Part shown: positions 48,723 through 58,589 of the stretch, one piece after another
Numbering within the stretch: position 1 is the stretch's first letter
Layout of the letters: each line of letters starts with the position of its first letter
Source of the DNA: Enemella evansiae
GTDB lineage: Bacteria > Actinomycetota > Actinomycetes > Propionibacteriales > Propionibacteriaceae
Assembly (NCBI RefSeq): GCF_002250705.1
Contig: NZ_NMVP01000002.1
Location: 62,001-126,000, forward strand
Length of the DNA: 64,000 bases
Reading direction: 5' to 3'
Notes under the pieces: model-generated
What the model saw: the letters and a program-made list of their open reading frames with translations, nothing else
Databases searched by the model: none
What the model was told of the DNA's origin: nothing
Translations under genes and position numbers: made by a program

Positions 48723-51700
48723 TTAGGAGGACTTGCGGTGACCCGAAAGCCTGAGGTGGCCCAGGGGCCGGAAGTAATACGCCAGGGCAAGGCCGAGCAG
48801 GGCCATGCCGGTCAACAGGTACGGCCAGCTGCCGTTGCCGCCCGCCTTGGGCAGCGGGGCGGGTGTGACGTCGTTGACCACCACGGTCAGCGGGTCGCCC
48901 GTCTTGAGCGTGACCGTGCTGCTGGTGGGAGCCAGCAGGGTCACGCCGTTCGCGGTGAGCCGGAAGTGGATCGGCTGCGCGAGCAGCGAGAATCCGTCCG
49001 GTGCCCTGGTTTCGACGAGCCAGTACTCGCCGAGGATCAAGGAGGATGAGTCGAACAGCGCCCCATTGGCGGTGTTCGGGGTGATGCCGTTCTGGACCGC
49101 GGTGGCCCCGGGGGCGCTCGGATCGCTGGTGTACAACGAGAACTGGGCGCCGGTCAGCGGGCAGGTGGGCTGGTCGGTGTCGCAGTTCAGGCCCTGCTTG
49201 ACCACACGCATCACCTGGGTGGGTGGCACGATCGGTGCGCAGGCGTCGTTGTTGTCGGCGCCATCGGAATCGGCGGCCATCGTGACCCGGTTGAAGATGC
49301 CGCCACCGGGCGTACCGGGCCCCGCGGTGTTGCAGGCCTTCGCCTGCTCCCACTGGGTCGCGGTCGGCTTGCCACTGGCGGTCACCACGACCGTGTAGAC
49401 CGTCGTGGCACCGGGTGCCAGCGTGCTGGTCGCGGCCGGGATGGTGAAGCTGCCATCGGCGGCCGGGGTCACCGCGGTGCCGTTCAGGGTGATGCCGGTG
49501 CGGGTGAAGCCGGTGAAGACGGTGGCGGTATCGGTGATGGCCGGGTGGGCGTACACGACGGTGCCGGTGTTGGTGACGGTGACCCTGTAGGTGACCGTGG
49601 TCGAGAAGGTGCCGGTCGCGGCATCGTGGGCCGCGGTCTGCGTCGGGCCGGTGGTGCCGGGAGCCGAACCGTCGACGGCCTTCTGGACCGCGAACCGCGG
49701 GGGTGCGACACAGGCGGAATTGTTGCTGGTATCGGTTTCCTGGCCACTGGGCAGCGCGACCGAGTTGTACAGCCCGGTGTTCGGGGCGGTGCAGATCGCG
49801 GCCGCCGGCGCCCCCTTGGGCAGGTAGCGGACGGTCACGGTGTAGGTGTCGGTGGCACCGGCGGCCAGCGGCGTGCTGGTGATCGCACCGACGGTGAAGG
49901 TGTGGGGCGCGGCGGTGAAGGTGGTCGTCGGCCCGGTGGTGGTGCCCTTCGACCAGGTGGCCGTCTGCGGGACCAGGTTCGGGTCGAACTGCAGGGTGTC
50001 GGTGATCGGGCCGTAGCTGCCCGAGCCCTGGCCGGTGTTCTTCACCGTCACGGTGTAGGTGACGGTGTAGCCGCCGTCGGCGGCCGGACCGGTCAGCGTG
50101 CCCGGCGCCTTGGCCAGGTCGATGCTGGGCTGCAGCGCGGTGACGTGGGCGGTGTCGGTGCCGGTGACCTTGCTCGCGGTCACGTTGCCGATGCCGGTCG
50201 CGGTGCCGACATTGTCAACGCTGGCGGAGATCGCGGTCGGTGCCGACCAGTAGATCCAGGTCTCACCCGGATCCAGCAGGCCGTTGCTGTTGCTGTCACC
50301 GGACTTGTATCCACCGGGCGCGGCGATCCCGGAGATCGCACCGAGCTTGTCGTCGGTGAGCCCGATGGTCTTCAGCGGTTCGGTGTAACCGGTCGGCAGC
50401 GAGACGGCGTACACGTAGACGACCTGGTCACCCCGGTTCACCGAGAGGCTGTCGACGCCGTTGCCGGTGTCGGTGGCGCGCCGGACGGTCTTCGCGACCT
50501 GGATCGCCGGGACCGGGTTGGCGCAGGCGTTGTTGCCGTTGTCGACCTTGGTGGGGTCCTCCTCGGGCAGGCCGACCTGGTTGAACAGGCCGGTGCCGGG
50601 GGTGTTCGGGGTGCAGAGGACGAGCCTGTCGGTGCTCGTCGGATTCTGCTTGTAGACAACGGTGACCGTGTAGGTGTGGGTGGCGCCGGCGGCGATCGGC
50701 TTGCCGGCAGCGGTACCGATCGGATAGCTGCCGTCGGCGTCGGCGGACACCGTGGTCGGTGCGGTGTTGGCCGGGCCGCCGGACCAGGTCACCGTCTGGA
50801 TGCTGGTGCCGGGGCTGAACTGCGGCGCATCGACCAGTTGGGTGTAGCTGCCGGCGGTGGTGCCGGAGTTGGTGACCTTGATGGAGTACGCGATGGTGTG
50901 GTTGCCGGCCGCGTCCGGTCCGGTGGCGACCGGGGTGTTCGCGGTCTTGGTGACGTCGATGATCGCATTGCTCGGGCAGGTCTCGACCGAACCGGTGTTG
51001 TTGCCGGCGACCGGATCGAGCTCGTTGCCGGTGATGGTGGCGGTGTTCGTCACGCAGGTGGTGTTGTTCGGCACCGTGGCGGTGATCGGGATGACGTAGG
51101 AGGCACCCTTGGCCAGCACCCCGGTCAGGCAGGTCACCGTCTGGCCGCTGATCGTGCAGGCGCCGGTGTAGTCCGAGCCGACCTTGAGGTTGGTGTAACC
51201 GGCCGGCACGGTGTCCTTGACCACGCCGCCGGAGCTGGTGCCCGGGCCGAGGTTGGTGATCGTCAGATTCCAGGTGATGGTGCCGCCGGGCTTCGGGCTG
51301 CTCGGGGTGGCGGTCTTGGTGACCTTGAGGTCGGCCTGCACGTCGGTGCCACAGCTCGCACCGTCATTGTTGTAGGAGCCCGGGCCGGAGATCTTGTAGA
51401 CCAGCGAGAAGGTCGGGCTGCTCGAGGCAGGGTTGGTCACCTGGATCTGGTAGACCCCGGAGCCGCTGTTGTCGGAGAAGCCGAGGTTGCCGTTGCCGTA
51501 GGTCCAGGCCGCACCGTAGATGCGACCGCCGGGGATCTGACCATTCAGCGTCGACATGCTGAACCTGGTCACTGTGCCGGTGGCGAGGTCGTAACGCAGC
51601 ATCGTCGGTGCCGTGGTGGCGGTCCCCGAGTTGGCCTCAAGGCCCCAGAGGTAGCCACCCATGACGGTGTAGTCGTTCACCCGGAAATCGGGGTTGCTGG

Positions 51701-52628
51701 TGACCACGGTGGCGGTGGGGGCACCGGTCAGGTTGATCCGGTAGATGGTGGCGGTGCCACCCGCTGCGTTGGAGACGTAGTAGACGCCATTGGCGATCAC
51801 ACCCGAGGTCACCCCGCCGCCGCCGAAGTCCTGGTTGAAGGTGGAGGCGGTGCTGGTGATCGGACCGAGGTCCTCGACCTGGCCGTTGGCGTCGACCCGG
51901 ATCAGCCGCGCGCCGCCCAGCCAGGTGCTGTCACCGCCCTTGGCGGGCACCCCGGTCACGGCGTACAGGTAGCCGTCGGCCGGGTTGTAGGCGAGCGCGT
52001 TGTACTGCGCCTTCGGCGTGGTTGCGGTGCCGACGGTGATGAACTGCGCCCCGGTCGGATCCTGGTACTGGTTGTACAGGGTCGTCGGCTGCCCCTCGAC
52101 ATTGGAGGAGTTGAACGCGGTCGGGGTGGTGCAGTCGAACCGGGGGTGGTAGCTGGAGTTGTTCACCCGGACCGTCTCGGTCAGCGACGCCTGGGTGTAG
52201 GTGCGCCCGAAGAACAGCGTCAAGTAGTAGAAGCTGAAGTTCACCGTCGAGGTGGTGGTCACCGACACCGTGGTGGTGCAGGTGAAGGTCGCGGTGCCGC
52301 CGGCGCGGATGGTGGCCGAGGTCGGGCTGATCGCCGAGCAGCGGTCATCACGGATCGAGTCGTAGTAGTAGGTCCGCGAACCGCTGTTGTTCTGGACCGT
52401 ATAGGTGTAGGTCACCGACCCGGGTCCGGACAGCGTGGTCGGGCTCGGGGTGTAGGTGAAGGTCAGATCGCCCTTGGTGATCTGCGATGCCTGCGCGGTG
52501 CCCACCGGGCCGGGCCCGATCCCCAGACCGACCAGGGCCAGCGCCAGCACCACGGCAGCAACGATGGCGCGCGACCAGCGGCCGGCGCCGCCAGTGCGCA
52601 CTCGACGTGCACGACCGATTTCTGACAC
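48723..52628 (-). CDS. Large pilus-tip/surface adhesin with LPKAG sorting signal
   Basis: A 1301-aa exported protein rich in Thr, Ser, Gly and Asn. The signal peptide covers about 18-47. A first beta domain (about 50-160) is followed by a propeller-like DUF6923 region (about 165-445; YNALAYNPADGYLYAVTG, ARLIRVDANG). Several DUF11-type Ig-like repeats occupy about 455-1150 (ADLKVTKTATPSSPKPGGTI and alike). A SpaA-type prealbumin domain at about 1160-1250 has the E-box YWLVETRAPDGF. The sorting signal LPKAG (1259-1263), a helix and a basic tail close the protein. As the first gene of the sortase operon without a clear pilin motif, it is probably the tip adhesin. GTG 52628 is the start. Confidence 0.85.
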   Translation of the reverse strand: MSEIGRARRVRTGGAGRWSRAIVAAVVLALALVGLGIGPGPVGTAQASQITKGDLTFTYTPSPTTLSGPGSVTYTYTVQNNSGSRTYYYDSIRDDRCSAISPTSATIRAGGTATFTCTTTVSVTTTSTVNFSFYYLTLFFGRTYTQASLTETVRVNNSSYHPRFDCTTPTAFNSSNVEGQPTTLYNQYQDPTGAQFITVGTATTPKAQYNALAYNPADGYLYAVTGVPAKGGDSTWLGGARLIRVDANGQVEDLGPITSTASTFNQDFGGGGVTSGVIANGVYYVSNAAGGTATIYRINLTGAPTATVVTSNPDFRVNDYTVMGGYLWGLEANSGTATTAPTMLRYDLATGTVTRFSMSTLNGQIPGGRIYGAAWTYGNGNLGFSDNSGSGVYQIQVTNPASSSPTFSLVYKISGPGSYNNDGASCGTDVQADLKVTKTATPSSPKPGGTITWNLTITNLGPGTSSGGVVKDTVPAGYTNLKVGSDYTGACTISGQTVTCLTGVLAKGASYVIPITATVPNNTTCVTNTATITGNELDPVAGNNTGSVETCPSNAIIDVTKTANTPVATGPDAAGNHTIAYSIKVTNSGTTAGSYTQLVDAPQFSPGTSIQTVTWSGGPANTAPTTVSADADGSYPIGTAAGKPIAAGATHTYTVTVVYKQNPTSTDRLVLCTPNTPGTGLFNQVGLPEEDPTKVDNGNNACANPVPAIQVAKTVRRATDTGNGVDSLSVNRGDQVVYVYAVSLPTGYTEPLKTIGLTDDKLGAISGIAAPGGYKSGDSNSNGLLDPGETWIYWSAPTAISASVDNVGTATGIGNVTASKVTGTDTAHVTALQPSIDLAKAPGTLTGPAADGGYTVTYTVTVKNTGQGSGSYGPITDTLQFDPNLVPQTATWSKGTTTGPTTTFTAAPHTFTVGAITSTPLAAGATDTYTVTVRYLPKGAPAAAICTAPNTGLYNSVALPSGQETDTSNNSACVAPPRFAVQKAVDGSAPGTTGPTQTAAHDAATGTFSTTVTYRVTVTNTGTVVYAHPAITDTATVFTGFTRTGITLNGTAVTPAADGSFTIPAATSTLAPGATTVYTVVVTASGKPTATQWEQAKACNTAGPGTPGGGIFNRVTMAADSDGADNNDACAPIVPPTQVMRVVKQGLNCDTDQPTCPLTGAQFSLYTSDPSAPGATAVQNGITPNTANGALFDSSSLILGEYWLVETRAPDGFSLLAQPIHFRLTANGVTLLAPTSSTVTLKTGDPLTVVVNDVTPAPLPKAGGNGSWPYLLTGMALLGLALAYYFRPLGHLRLSGHRKSS

Positions 52629-52988
52629 AGCTCCCCGATTCCCCGTAGATCCCCGATGTCCCCGAATGGTGCGATCCCCCGTGGATCGCGGGCATCGGGG
52701 TGTTTCACCGGCCGATGCCTGTTCGATGGTGCGGGTGATGAAACCGATCGGTCAAAAGGTTGTCGGGCCGGGTTGGCGGCACCGGATTCCACCCATGGGT
52801 GAGGCGCTGGAGAACGTGGGTGATCCCGCGCAGACGCCGGTCCGGCGGGCTTCTGGGCGCACGGTCGGGTGCTGGATGGGGCCATCGAGCGGGCCGTGGG
52901 GGGCGCGGATCACCCGCGGACTTCACCCGTCATTCCACCCATCTCACCCCTCGGTACGCCCCCGCCGACGGGTCGGCGTACCCGGGTC
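52629..52988. other. 360-bp pilus promoter region between the LuxR gene and the adhesin
   Basis: No gene is seen here. Next to the adhesin start are spaced CCCCG copies (52633-52675). CTCCCCGATTCCCCG at 52631-52645 recurs at 55466-55480 upstream of the LuxR gene. TGAAACCGATCGG and TCAAAAGG at about 52739-52760 form the only AT-richer patch and could hold the minus-strand promoter, but I cannot fix -35 and -10 boxes. Confidence 0.5.
52953..52982 (-). terminator. Nested inverted repeat after the LuxR gene
   Basis: GGTACGCC (52953-52960) and GGCGTACC (52975-52982) form an outer 8-bp stem; GCCGA-CGGG-TCGGC (52964-52977) forms a competing inner hairpin. It begins 6 nt after the LuxR stop codon on the minus strand and is likely its terminator. 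Confidence 0.45.
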
Positions 52989-55454
52989 TCAGCCGTCGAT
53001 CAGGCCGCGTACCCGGCCGACCTGGATGGCGCTGTCGCGACTGTGCACACCCAGGCGCCGATAGAGCTCCTTCGCGGTGGAGCGGACCGTCTCGACGCTG
53101 ACGAACAGCTCCTTCGCGATCGCGGGCATCGTGCCGCCGTGCGCCAACGCGCGCAGCACCTCGAGCTGGCGCGGGGTGAGTTGCGCCTCCTGGCGGCCCG
53201 GGTCCGGGGTTCGCGGTGCCGCCCCCAGACCGGGCAGACCGGCGGCATCGGGGCCCAGCCGGTCGACGATCAGCGTCCGGGCCGGGTCGGGCAGCAGGGC
53301 CACCACGGCCAGGCTGTTGGCCCAGTCCTCCCGGTCAAGCAACCCACCGACCTCGCAGGCGACATCGTCCCGCGCCGCCAGGGCGGCCAGTCGGACCCCG
53401 GTGGCCGCCATCCGCCAACGCAACGAGATGACCTCGAGCTGCAGCACCTGCTCGGTCAACCGGAGCGCGCCCTGGTACTGGCCTTTCGCCACCTCGATGC
53501 TGGCCCGCACGGTCACCTCGAGCGGCCGGGGGATGCTGCCGTTGGCGAGCCGGCTCTCGGCCAACCCGACCCGGCCCGCCTGCGCGTCGAGCAGCGCGAG
53601 CACGGTCATTCCCGGCCACCATTCCCATTCCGGGCGCTGACCCCAGCTCGCCCGGCTCAGCATCGTCCGCAGCCAGTCGGCGGCGATCCCCTGGCCACTC
53701 AGCAGCGCCAGGCGCAGCGCCTCGGCCTGCAGCTGCTGCGGGGCCAGTGGGGTGTCCAGATCGACGGTGGCGGTCCCGGGATCGGCGACCAGCGCGGCCG
53801 CATTGTCGGAGCTGTAGCGCTGGGCCAGCTCGGCCAGCACCTCGTGGGTCGGTTCCCCCGGGATCGCGACCTGGCGGTACTGCTCCAACTGGGTACGCGC
53901 CTGGAGCGGCGCGCCGCCGACGGCGGCGATCAGCGCCCCGCGGACCAGCGTGCCGGGCCACAGGGTGCTGTACTGCCAGACGGCCGGACCGAGCACGAAC
54001 CCCATCCGGGACGCCGTGCGGTGACATTCCTGGGCGACATCGGGGGCGCCGGTCTGCAGGGCGGCCTCACTGACCCCGAGCAGCACCCCGGCCACCAGGG
54101 CCAGGTCGTCGCGGCGGGTGGCCGCGTCCGCGTCGGCCAGTTGGTCGGCCTCGGACGCCAGCGCGGCGGTGACCTCGGTGAGCAGCTGTGCGGCGCGTTG
54201 CCGGTCCGAGGGCCAGCCGTTCGCGACCATGCCGGCGAACCAGCGCTGCAACCGACCGACCGCCGAATCGGGCTCGATCACCTCGTTGGCGAACAGGAAC
54301 GCGAACTCCTGCCAGAGCTGCGGGGTGTCCTGCGGCGCGGCCGCCGGCGACAGGTCGCCACCGATGAACCGGCGTGCAGCCTCCAGGTGCCGCAGACCGC
54401 GGGGCACATGATCCGGCCAGCGCGCGGCGTACTCCTCACAGTCGAATCGGCTCAGGTGGATCAGCAGGTGCACGGTCCGCCCCAGCACCCGATCCAGCTC
54501 CCGCCAGCCCCGCAGCCCGGTCAGAATCCGCATCCGGTCCGGTCCGGTGATCCCGGGCTGGGTCTCGGCGAGGGTGAGGAAACGCCCCCTGGTCTCGGCG
54601 GCCCGCTCCGGATCGCGGGCGCGCAGCAACTGCAGCAGCGCGGCGGCCAGGCCCTCGGGCAGGAACGGTTCGACGCTCACCCCGGAGACGAAGACGCTCG
54701 CCGCGCGGGCCACCTCGACCTCCCACGCCTCGACGGCTCGCTCCTGCCAGGCGCCGGTCAGCAGCCGGATGGTCTCGCCGCTGGCCCGCGGTGCCCAGAC
54801 CTGCGCCTCCAGCAGCGGATCGGCGAAGACCAGGTCGTAGATGCGTTCGGCCCAGTCCCGGCAGACCGGTTCGAGAACCTCGGGGCCGGCTCCGGGCAGT
54901 CCGGGTTCGGCCAGCAGTTGCGGTACGCCTCCGGTGAGCAGTTGCAGCCGGCGAGCGAGCACCGGGTCGCCCGCGGCGGCCGGTTGCAGCAGCGGCACCT
55001 CGGACTCCAGCACGCTGAGATCGCGATGGTCGATGACCAGGTCGAACCAGGACAGGTCCGGACCGCCCAGCTCGTCGCATTCGGCGACCGCGACCAGATG
55101 ACTGGCCGGGAAATCGGGGGACAACCCATCCCAGTGGGCACCCAGGCTGAGTGCCTCGACCGGCGCCAGGGCGCCCAGGTCGACGAACATGGTGCGGCCA
55201 CCGACGTTCGCGGCGCGGGCCCGGGCGGTCCCCCGCTCCGCCTCGACGATCCAGTCCTCACCGACCAGCGCGGACAGCGCCGCCCGGACGGTGGCCGCCG
55301 GCTGGTACTCCCGCGGCGCCCAGACGAAGATCCGGTCATGACCGGCCATCCGGGCGGCCAACCGCGGCGCCAGCGCCTCGGCGACCGTGCCGTGGGCATC
55401 GTCGGCGGCCTGGCCACCGCTCGCCACCACCTCGACCATTCGTTCTGTTCCCAT
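52989..55454 (-). CDS. Large LuxR-family (LAL/MalT-like) regulator upstream of pilus genes
   Basis: An 821-aa regulator. The C-terminal 60 residues are a LuxR helix-turn-helix: LTPRQLEVLRALAHGGTMPAIAKELFVSVETVRSTAKELYRRLGV. The central 450 residues are helical, TPR-like (for example RAALIAAVGGAPLQARTQLEQYRQ). The N-terminal 250 residues look like a degenerate AAA/NACHT-type module similar to MalT (GHDRIFVWAPREYQPAATVRAAL, FDLVIDHRDLSVL), but no intact Walker A GxxxxGK(S/T) is seen. It is 360 nt upstream of the adhesin-pilin-sortase operon on the same strand and is the most likely regulator of it. ATG 55454 is used. Confidence 0.8.
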   Translation of the reverse strand: MGTERMVEVVASGGQAADDAHGTVAEALAPRLAARMAGHDRIFVWAPREYQPAATVRAALSALVGEDWIVEAERGTARARAANVGGRTMFVDLGALAPVEALSLGAHWDGLSPDFPASHLVAVAECDELGGPDLSWFDLVIDHRDLSVLESEVPLLQPAAAGDPVLARRLQLLTGGVPQLLAEPGLPGAGPEVLEPVCRDWAERIYDLVFADPLLEAQVWAPRASGETIRLLTGAWQERAVEAWEVEVARAASVFVSGVSVEPFLPEGLAAALLQLLRARDPERAAETRGRFLTLAETQPGITGPDRMRILTGLRGWRELDRVLGRTVHLLIHLSRFDCEEYAARWPDHVPRGLRHLEAARRFIGGDLSPAAAPQDTPQLWQEFAFLFANEVIEPDSAVGRLQRWFAGMVANGWPSDRQRAAQLLTEVTAALASEADQLADADAATRRDDLALVAGVLLGVSEAALQTGAPDVAQECHRTASRMGFVLGPAVWQYSTLWPGTLVRGALIAAVGGAPLQARTQLEQYRQVAIPGEPTHEVLAELAQRYSSDNAAALVADPGTATVDLDTPLAPQQLQAEALRLALLSGQGIAADWLRTMLSRASWGQRPEWEWWPGMTVLALLDAQAGRVGLAESRLANGSIPRPLEVTVRASIEVAKGQYQGALRLTEQVLQLEVISLRWRMAATGVRLAALAARDDVACEVGGLLDREDWANSLAVVALLPDPARTLIVDRLGPDAAGLPGLGAAPRTPDPGRQEAQLTPRQLEVLRALAHGGTMPAIAKELFVSVETVRSTAKELYRRLGVHSRDSAIQVGRVRGLIDG

Positions 55455-55465
55455 CCGGGCACCAT

Positions 55466-55480
55466 CTCCCCGATTCCCCG
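55466..55480 (-). promoter_or_regulatory. 15-bp motif shared with the adhesin leader
   Basis: CTCCCCGATTCCCCG, identical to 52631-52645. Both copies lie directly upstream of a start codon on the minus strand (11 nt and 2 nt away). It contains GGGGAG on the sense strand, so part of it may serve as a ribosome site. Confidence 0.45.
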
Positions 55481-55565
55481 CGCGGGGTCCCCCTCTGCCT
55501 GTCTTCTCAGCTCAGGGACCGATCCGACCCCTTGGCTGACCAGAAGTCTAGAGAACCACCCCGCC

Positions 55566-55612
55566 TTGCTCCGGGGCGGATAGCAGATTAGGCTTTATGG
55601 AAATCTTCTTTC
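55566..55612 (+). promoter_or_regulatory. Probable malate synthase promoter
   Basis: TTGCTC (55566-55571) and TAGGCT (55589-55594) are separated by 17 bp. GAAA-N5-TTTC (55600-55612) lies at the expected transcription start, where an IclR-type repressor could act. The ATG follows at 55654 with GGAGG 6 nt upstream. Confidence 0.45.
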
Positions 55613-55653
55613 ACGATCCGGAAATGCTCCCCTGGGGCAGATGGAGGAATCCC

Positions 55654-57825
55654 ATGACCGACCGCGTCACGATCGGCCGCCTGTCCATCGATCCCGAATT
55701 GCACGAGTTCGTCCGCACCGAGGCGCTGCCGGGCAGCGAGGTGGACGAGGCAGCGTTCTGGGCGGGCGCCGAACGGCTGCTCGCCGAACTGGGCCCGCGC
55801 CGGGCCGAGCTACTGGCGACCCGGGACCGGTTGCAGCAGACCATCGACGCCTGGCACGGCGAGCATCCCGGTGCGATCGACCAGGCGGCCTACGAGGAGT
55901 TCCTCACCGAGATCGGTTATCTGGTGCCGGAGCCGGACGAGGTGCGGGTGACCACCCGCGATGTCGACCCGGAGATCTCCGCGGTGCCCGGGCCGCAGCT
56001 GGTGGTGCCGGTGCTGAACGCCCGGTTCGCCACCAACGCGGCCAATGCCCGCTGGGGTTCGCTCTATGACGCGCTCTACGGCACCGACGCGATCGATGAG
56101 GCCGACGGCAAGGAGAAGGGTGGCGACTACAACCCGGTCCGCGGCCGGGCCGTGGTCGCCTGGGCGCGCGACTTCCTGGACTCCATCGCCCCGCTCGCGG
56201 GTGCCAGCCATGCCGACGCGCAGGCGTACCGGATCGTCGACGGCCACCTGGAGGTGCAGACCGAGTCCGGCCCGGTGCGGCTGGCCGACCCGGCCCAGCT
56301 CGCCGGCTGGCGGGGTGCGCCGGAGGCCCCCGAAGGCATTCTGCTGGTGCACAACGGCTTGCACGCCGAGATCCAGATCGACGCCGACGACTCGATCGGC
56401 GCCGCCGACCAGGCGGGGGTCAAGGATGTGCTGCTGGAGTCGGCGGTCACCTGCATCATGGACCTGGAGGACTCGATCGCCGCGGTCGATGCCGCCGACA
56501 AGGTGCAGGCCTGGCGCAACTGGCTGCAACTGATGCAGGGCACGCTGGCCGAGGAGGTCAGCAAGGGCGGGCGCACCTTCCGTCGCGAGCTGAACCCCGA
56601 TCGCGACTACTCCAGCGCCACCGGTGAGCTCACCAAGAAGGGCCGCGCGCTGCTGTTCGTCCGGCATGTCGGCCATCTGATGGATTCCGAGGCGGTGCTG
56701 CTGGACGGAGAACCCGTCTCGGAAGGATTCCTGGACGCCCTGATCGCCGGCCTGGGCAGCGTGCACGATCTGCGCGGGCCGAACGCCGGCGGCAACTCCC
56801 GGACCGGGTCGGTCTATGTGGTGAAGCCCAAGATGCACGGCCCCGAGGAGGTCCAGCTCACCGTCGACCTGTTCGCTGCGGTCGAGGAGATCCTCGGACT
56901 GGAGCCGAACACCTTCAAGGTCGGCATCATGGACGAGGAGCGCCGCACCTCGGCGAACCTGAAGGCCTGCATCGCCGCCGCCAGGGACCGGGTCGCGTTC
57001 ATCAACACCGGCTTCCTGGACCGCACCGGCGATGAGATGCACACCTCGATGCAGGCCGGCCCGATGGTGCGCAAGGCCGCGATGAAGGGCACCGACTGGA
57101 TCAGCGCCTACGAGGATTCCAATGTCGACGTCGGCCTGGCCTGCGGGCTCAAGGGGCACGCCCAGATCGGCAAGGGGATGTGGGCGGCGCCGGACAACAT
57201 GGCGGAGATGCTGGAGCAGAAGATCGGCCATCCGAAGGCCGGCGCCACCTGTGCCTGGGTGCCGTCGCCGACCGCGGCCACCCTGCACGCCACCCACTAC
57301 CACCAGGTGGATGTGCTGGCCCGCCAGGACGAGCTCGCCGCCGGCGGGCCGCGGACCGAGCGCAGCGCGCTGCTCACCGTTCCGGTCGGTGAGGCGGCCG
57401 AGTGGTCGGAGCAGGATCGCCGCGACGAGGTCGACAACAACGTCCAGGGGATCCTCGGTTACGTGGTCCGCTGGGTCGATTCGGGCGTCGGCTGTTCCAA
57501 GGTGCCCGACATCACCGGAACCAACCTGATGGAGGACCGGGCGACCTGCCGGATCAGCTCCCAGCACGTGGCGAACTGGCTGCACCACGGTGTGGTCGAC
57601 AAGGAACTGGTCGAGGACAGCTTCCGCCGGATGGCGGTCAAGGTGGACGAGCAGAACTCCGGCGATCCCACGTACCAGCCGATGGCCCCGGCCTTCGACG
57701 GTGAGGCCTTCCGGGCGGCGCAGGACCTGGTGTACGCCGGGTTGGAGCAGCCTTCCGGTTACACCGAGCCGATCCTGCACCGGCGCCGGGCCGCCAAGAA
57801 GGCCGAGGACGCCGGGAGGAGCTGA
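55654..57825 (+). CDS. glcB: Malate synthase G
   Basis: A 723-aa enzyme that condenses glyoxylate with acetyl-CoA to malate in the glyoxylate or glycolate pathway. The long single-chain G isoform is shown by length and motifs: [35 protein letters not shown] (catalytic region with acidic Mg2+ ligands), [29 protein letters not shown] (catalytic Arg and Glu), [18 protein letters not shown] and the C-terminal cap with the catalytic Asp in [16 protein letters not shown] 55654 has GGAGG 6 nt upstream, so the 19-residue extension from 55597 is rejected. Its stop overlaps the iclR start by 1 nt. Confidence 0.95.
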   Translation: MTDRVTIGRLSIDPELHEFVRTEALPGSEVDEAAFWAGAERLLAELGPRRAELLATRDRLQQTIDAWHGEHPGAIDQAAYEEFLTEIGYLVPEPDEVRVTTRDVDPEISAVPGPQLVVPVLNARFATNAANARWGSLYDALYGTDAIDEADGKEKGGDYNPVRGRAVVAWARDFLDSIAPLAGASHADAQAYRIVDGHLEVQTESGPVRLADPAQLAGWRGAPEAPEGILLVHNGLHAEIQIDADDSIGAADQAGVKDVLLESAVTCIMDLEDSIAAVDAADKVQAWRNWLQLMQGTLAEEVSKGGRTFRRELNPDRDYSSATGELTKKGRALLFVRHVGHLMDSEAVLLDGEPVSEGFLDALIAGLGSVHDLRGPNAGGNSRTGSVYVVKPKMHGPEEVQLTVDLFAAVEEILGLEPNTFKVGIMDEERRTSANLKACIAAARDRVAFINTGFLDRTGDEMHTSMQAGPMVRKAAMKGTDWISAYEDSNVDVGLACGLKGHAQIGKGMWAAPDNMAEMLEQKIGHPKAGATCAWVPSPTAATLHATHYHQVDVLARQDELAAGGPRTERSALLTVPVGEAAEWSEQDRRDEVDNNVQGILGYVVRWVDSGVGCSKVPDITGTNLMEDRATCRISSQHVANWLHHGVVDKELVEDSFRRMAVKVDEQNSGDPTYQPMAPAFDGEAFRAAQDLVYAGLEQPSGYTEPILHRRRAAKKAEDAGRS

Positions 57826-58577
57826 TGACCGAGGGCGTGCAGTCGGTATCGCGCGCATTCGGCCTGCTGGAAGCGATTGCCGATGCCGGCGGTGAACTGA
57901 CGCTGACCGAGTTGGCCGAGGCCAGCGGGTTGCCGATGCCGACGATCCATCGGTTGCTGCAGACGCTGGTGGCCGGCGGTTACGTCCGTCAGCAGGCATC
58001 CCGGCGTTATGCGCTCGGTGCCCGGCTGATCCGGCTGGGCCGGCAGGCCGACCGTCAGGTCGGAGTGCTGGCCCAGCCGGAGCTGCGGCGGTTGGTGGTC
58101 GAGCTGGGTGAGACCGCGAATCTTGCCGTGCTGGAAGGGGATACCGCGGTCTATCTGGCGCAGAGCCCGTCGGCGCACTCGATGCGGATGTTCACCGAGG
58201 TGGGCCGTCGGGTCGCGGTGCACAACACCGGGGTCGGCAAGGCGATGCTCGCCGGACTCGACGATGCCGCGGTGCTCTCGCTGCTGCATCGCACCGGGAT
58301 GGAACAGCGCACCCCGCGCAGCCACGCCACCCCGGAGGCGCTGCTCGCCGACCTGGCCGAGATCCGGGCACGCGGCTATGCGATCGACGACGAGGAGCAG
58401 GAGCTCGGCGTCCGCTGCTATGCGATGGCGGTCCCGGATGCGGAGCTGCCGGTGGCCCTGTCGGTCTCCGGACCGGTCAGCCGGGTGGACGAGGCCTTCG
58501 CCGCCCGCGCTATCCCCGCCCTGCGCGAGGCGACGACCCGGGTCTCCGCCGAACTCGCGGCCTCCAACGGCGGGTGA
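57825..58577 (+). CDS. IclR-family regulator
   Basis: A 250-aa regulator. The N-terminal winged helix (about 3-65) reads VSRAFGLLEAIADAGGELTLTELAEASGLPMPTIHRLLQTLVAGGYV. The ligand-binding GAF-like domain (about 80-245) contains VAVHNTGVGKAMLAGL and GYAIDDEEQELGVRCYAMAV, the two IclR signatures. IclR-type proteins often repress glyoxylate-pathway genes, with glyoxylate or pyruvate as ligands. Position directly after glcB (1-nt overlap) implies control of that gene and of itself. It is convergent with the hypothetical gene at 58590. Confidence 0.88.
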   Translation: MTEGVQSVSRAFGLLEAIADAGGELTLTELAEASGLPMPTIHRLLQTLVAGGYVRQQASRRYALGARLIRLGRQADRQVGVLAQPELRRLVVELGETANLAVLEGDTAVYLAQSPSAHSMRMFTEVGRRVAVHNTGVGKAMLAGLDDAAVLSLLHRTGMEQRTPRSHATPEALLADLAEIRARGYAIDDEEQELGVRCYAMAVPDAELPVALSVSGPVSRVDEAFAARAIPALREATTRVSAELAASNGG

Positions 58578-58589
58578 TCGCTCGCTCAG

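Noticed and set aside
49545..52625. Plus-strand open frame of about 1000 codons opposite the adhesin gene
   Set aside because: The translation is G/V/D/R-rich and repetitive because the adhesin codes for Thr/Ser/Gly repeats. No ribosome site or domain is visible.
54758..55465. Alternative minus-strand frame beginning 11 nt upstream of the LuxR gene
   Set aside because: It has a GGGGAG site but translates to R/S/W-rich sequence, whereas the chosen frame runs on to a perfect LuxR helix-turn-helix.
55597..55653. Upstream start giving malate synthase 19 extra residues
   Set aside because: The start at 55654 has GGAGG at good distance, while the upstream part overlaps the predicted transcription start and operator-like repeat.
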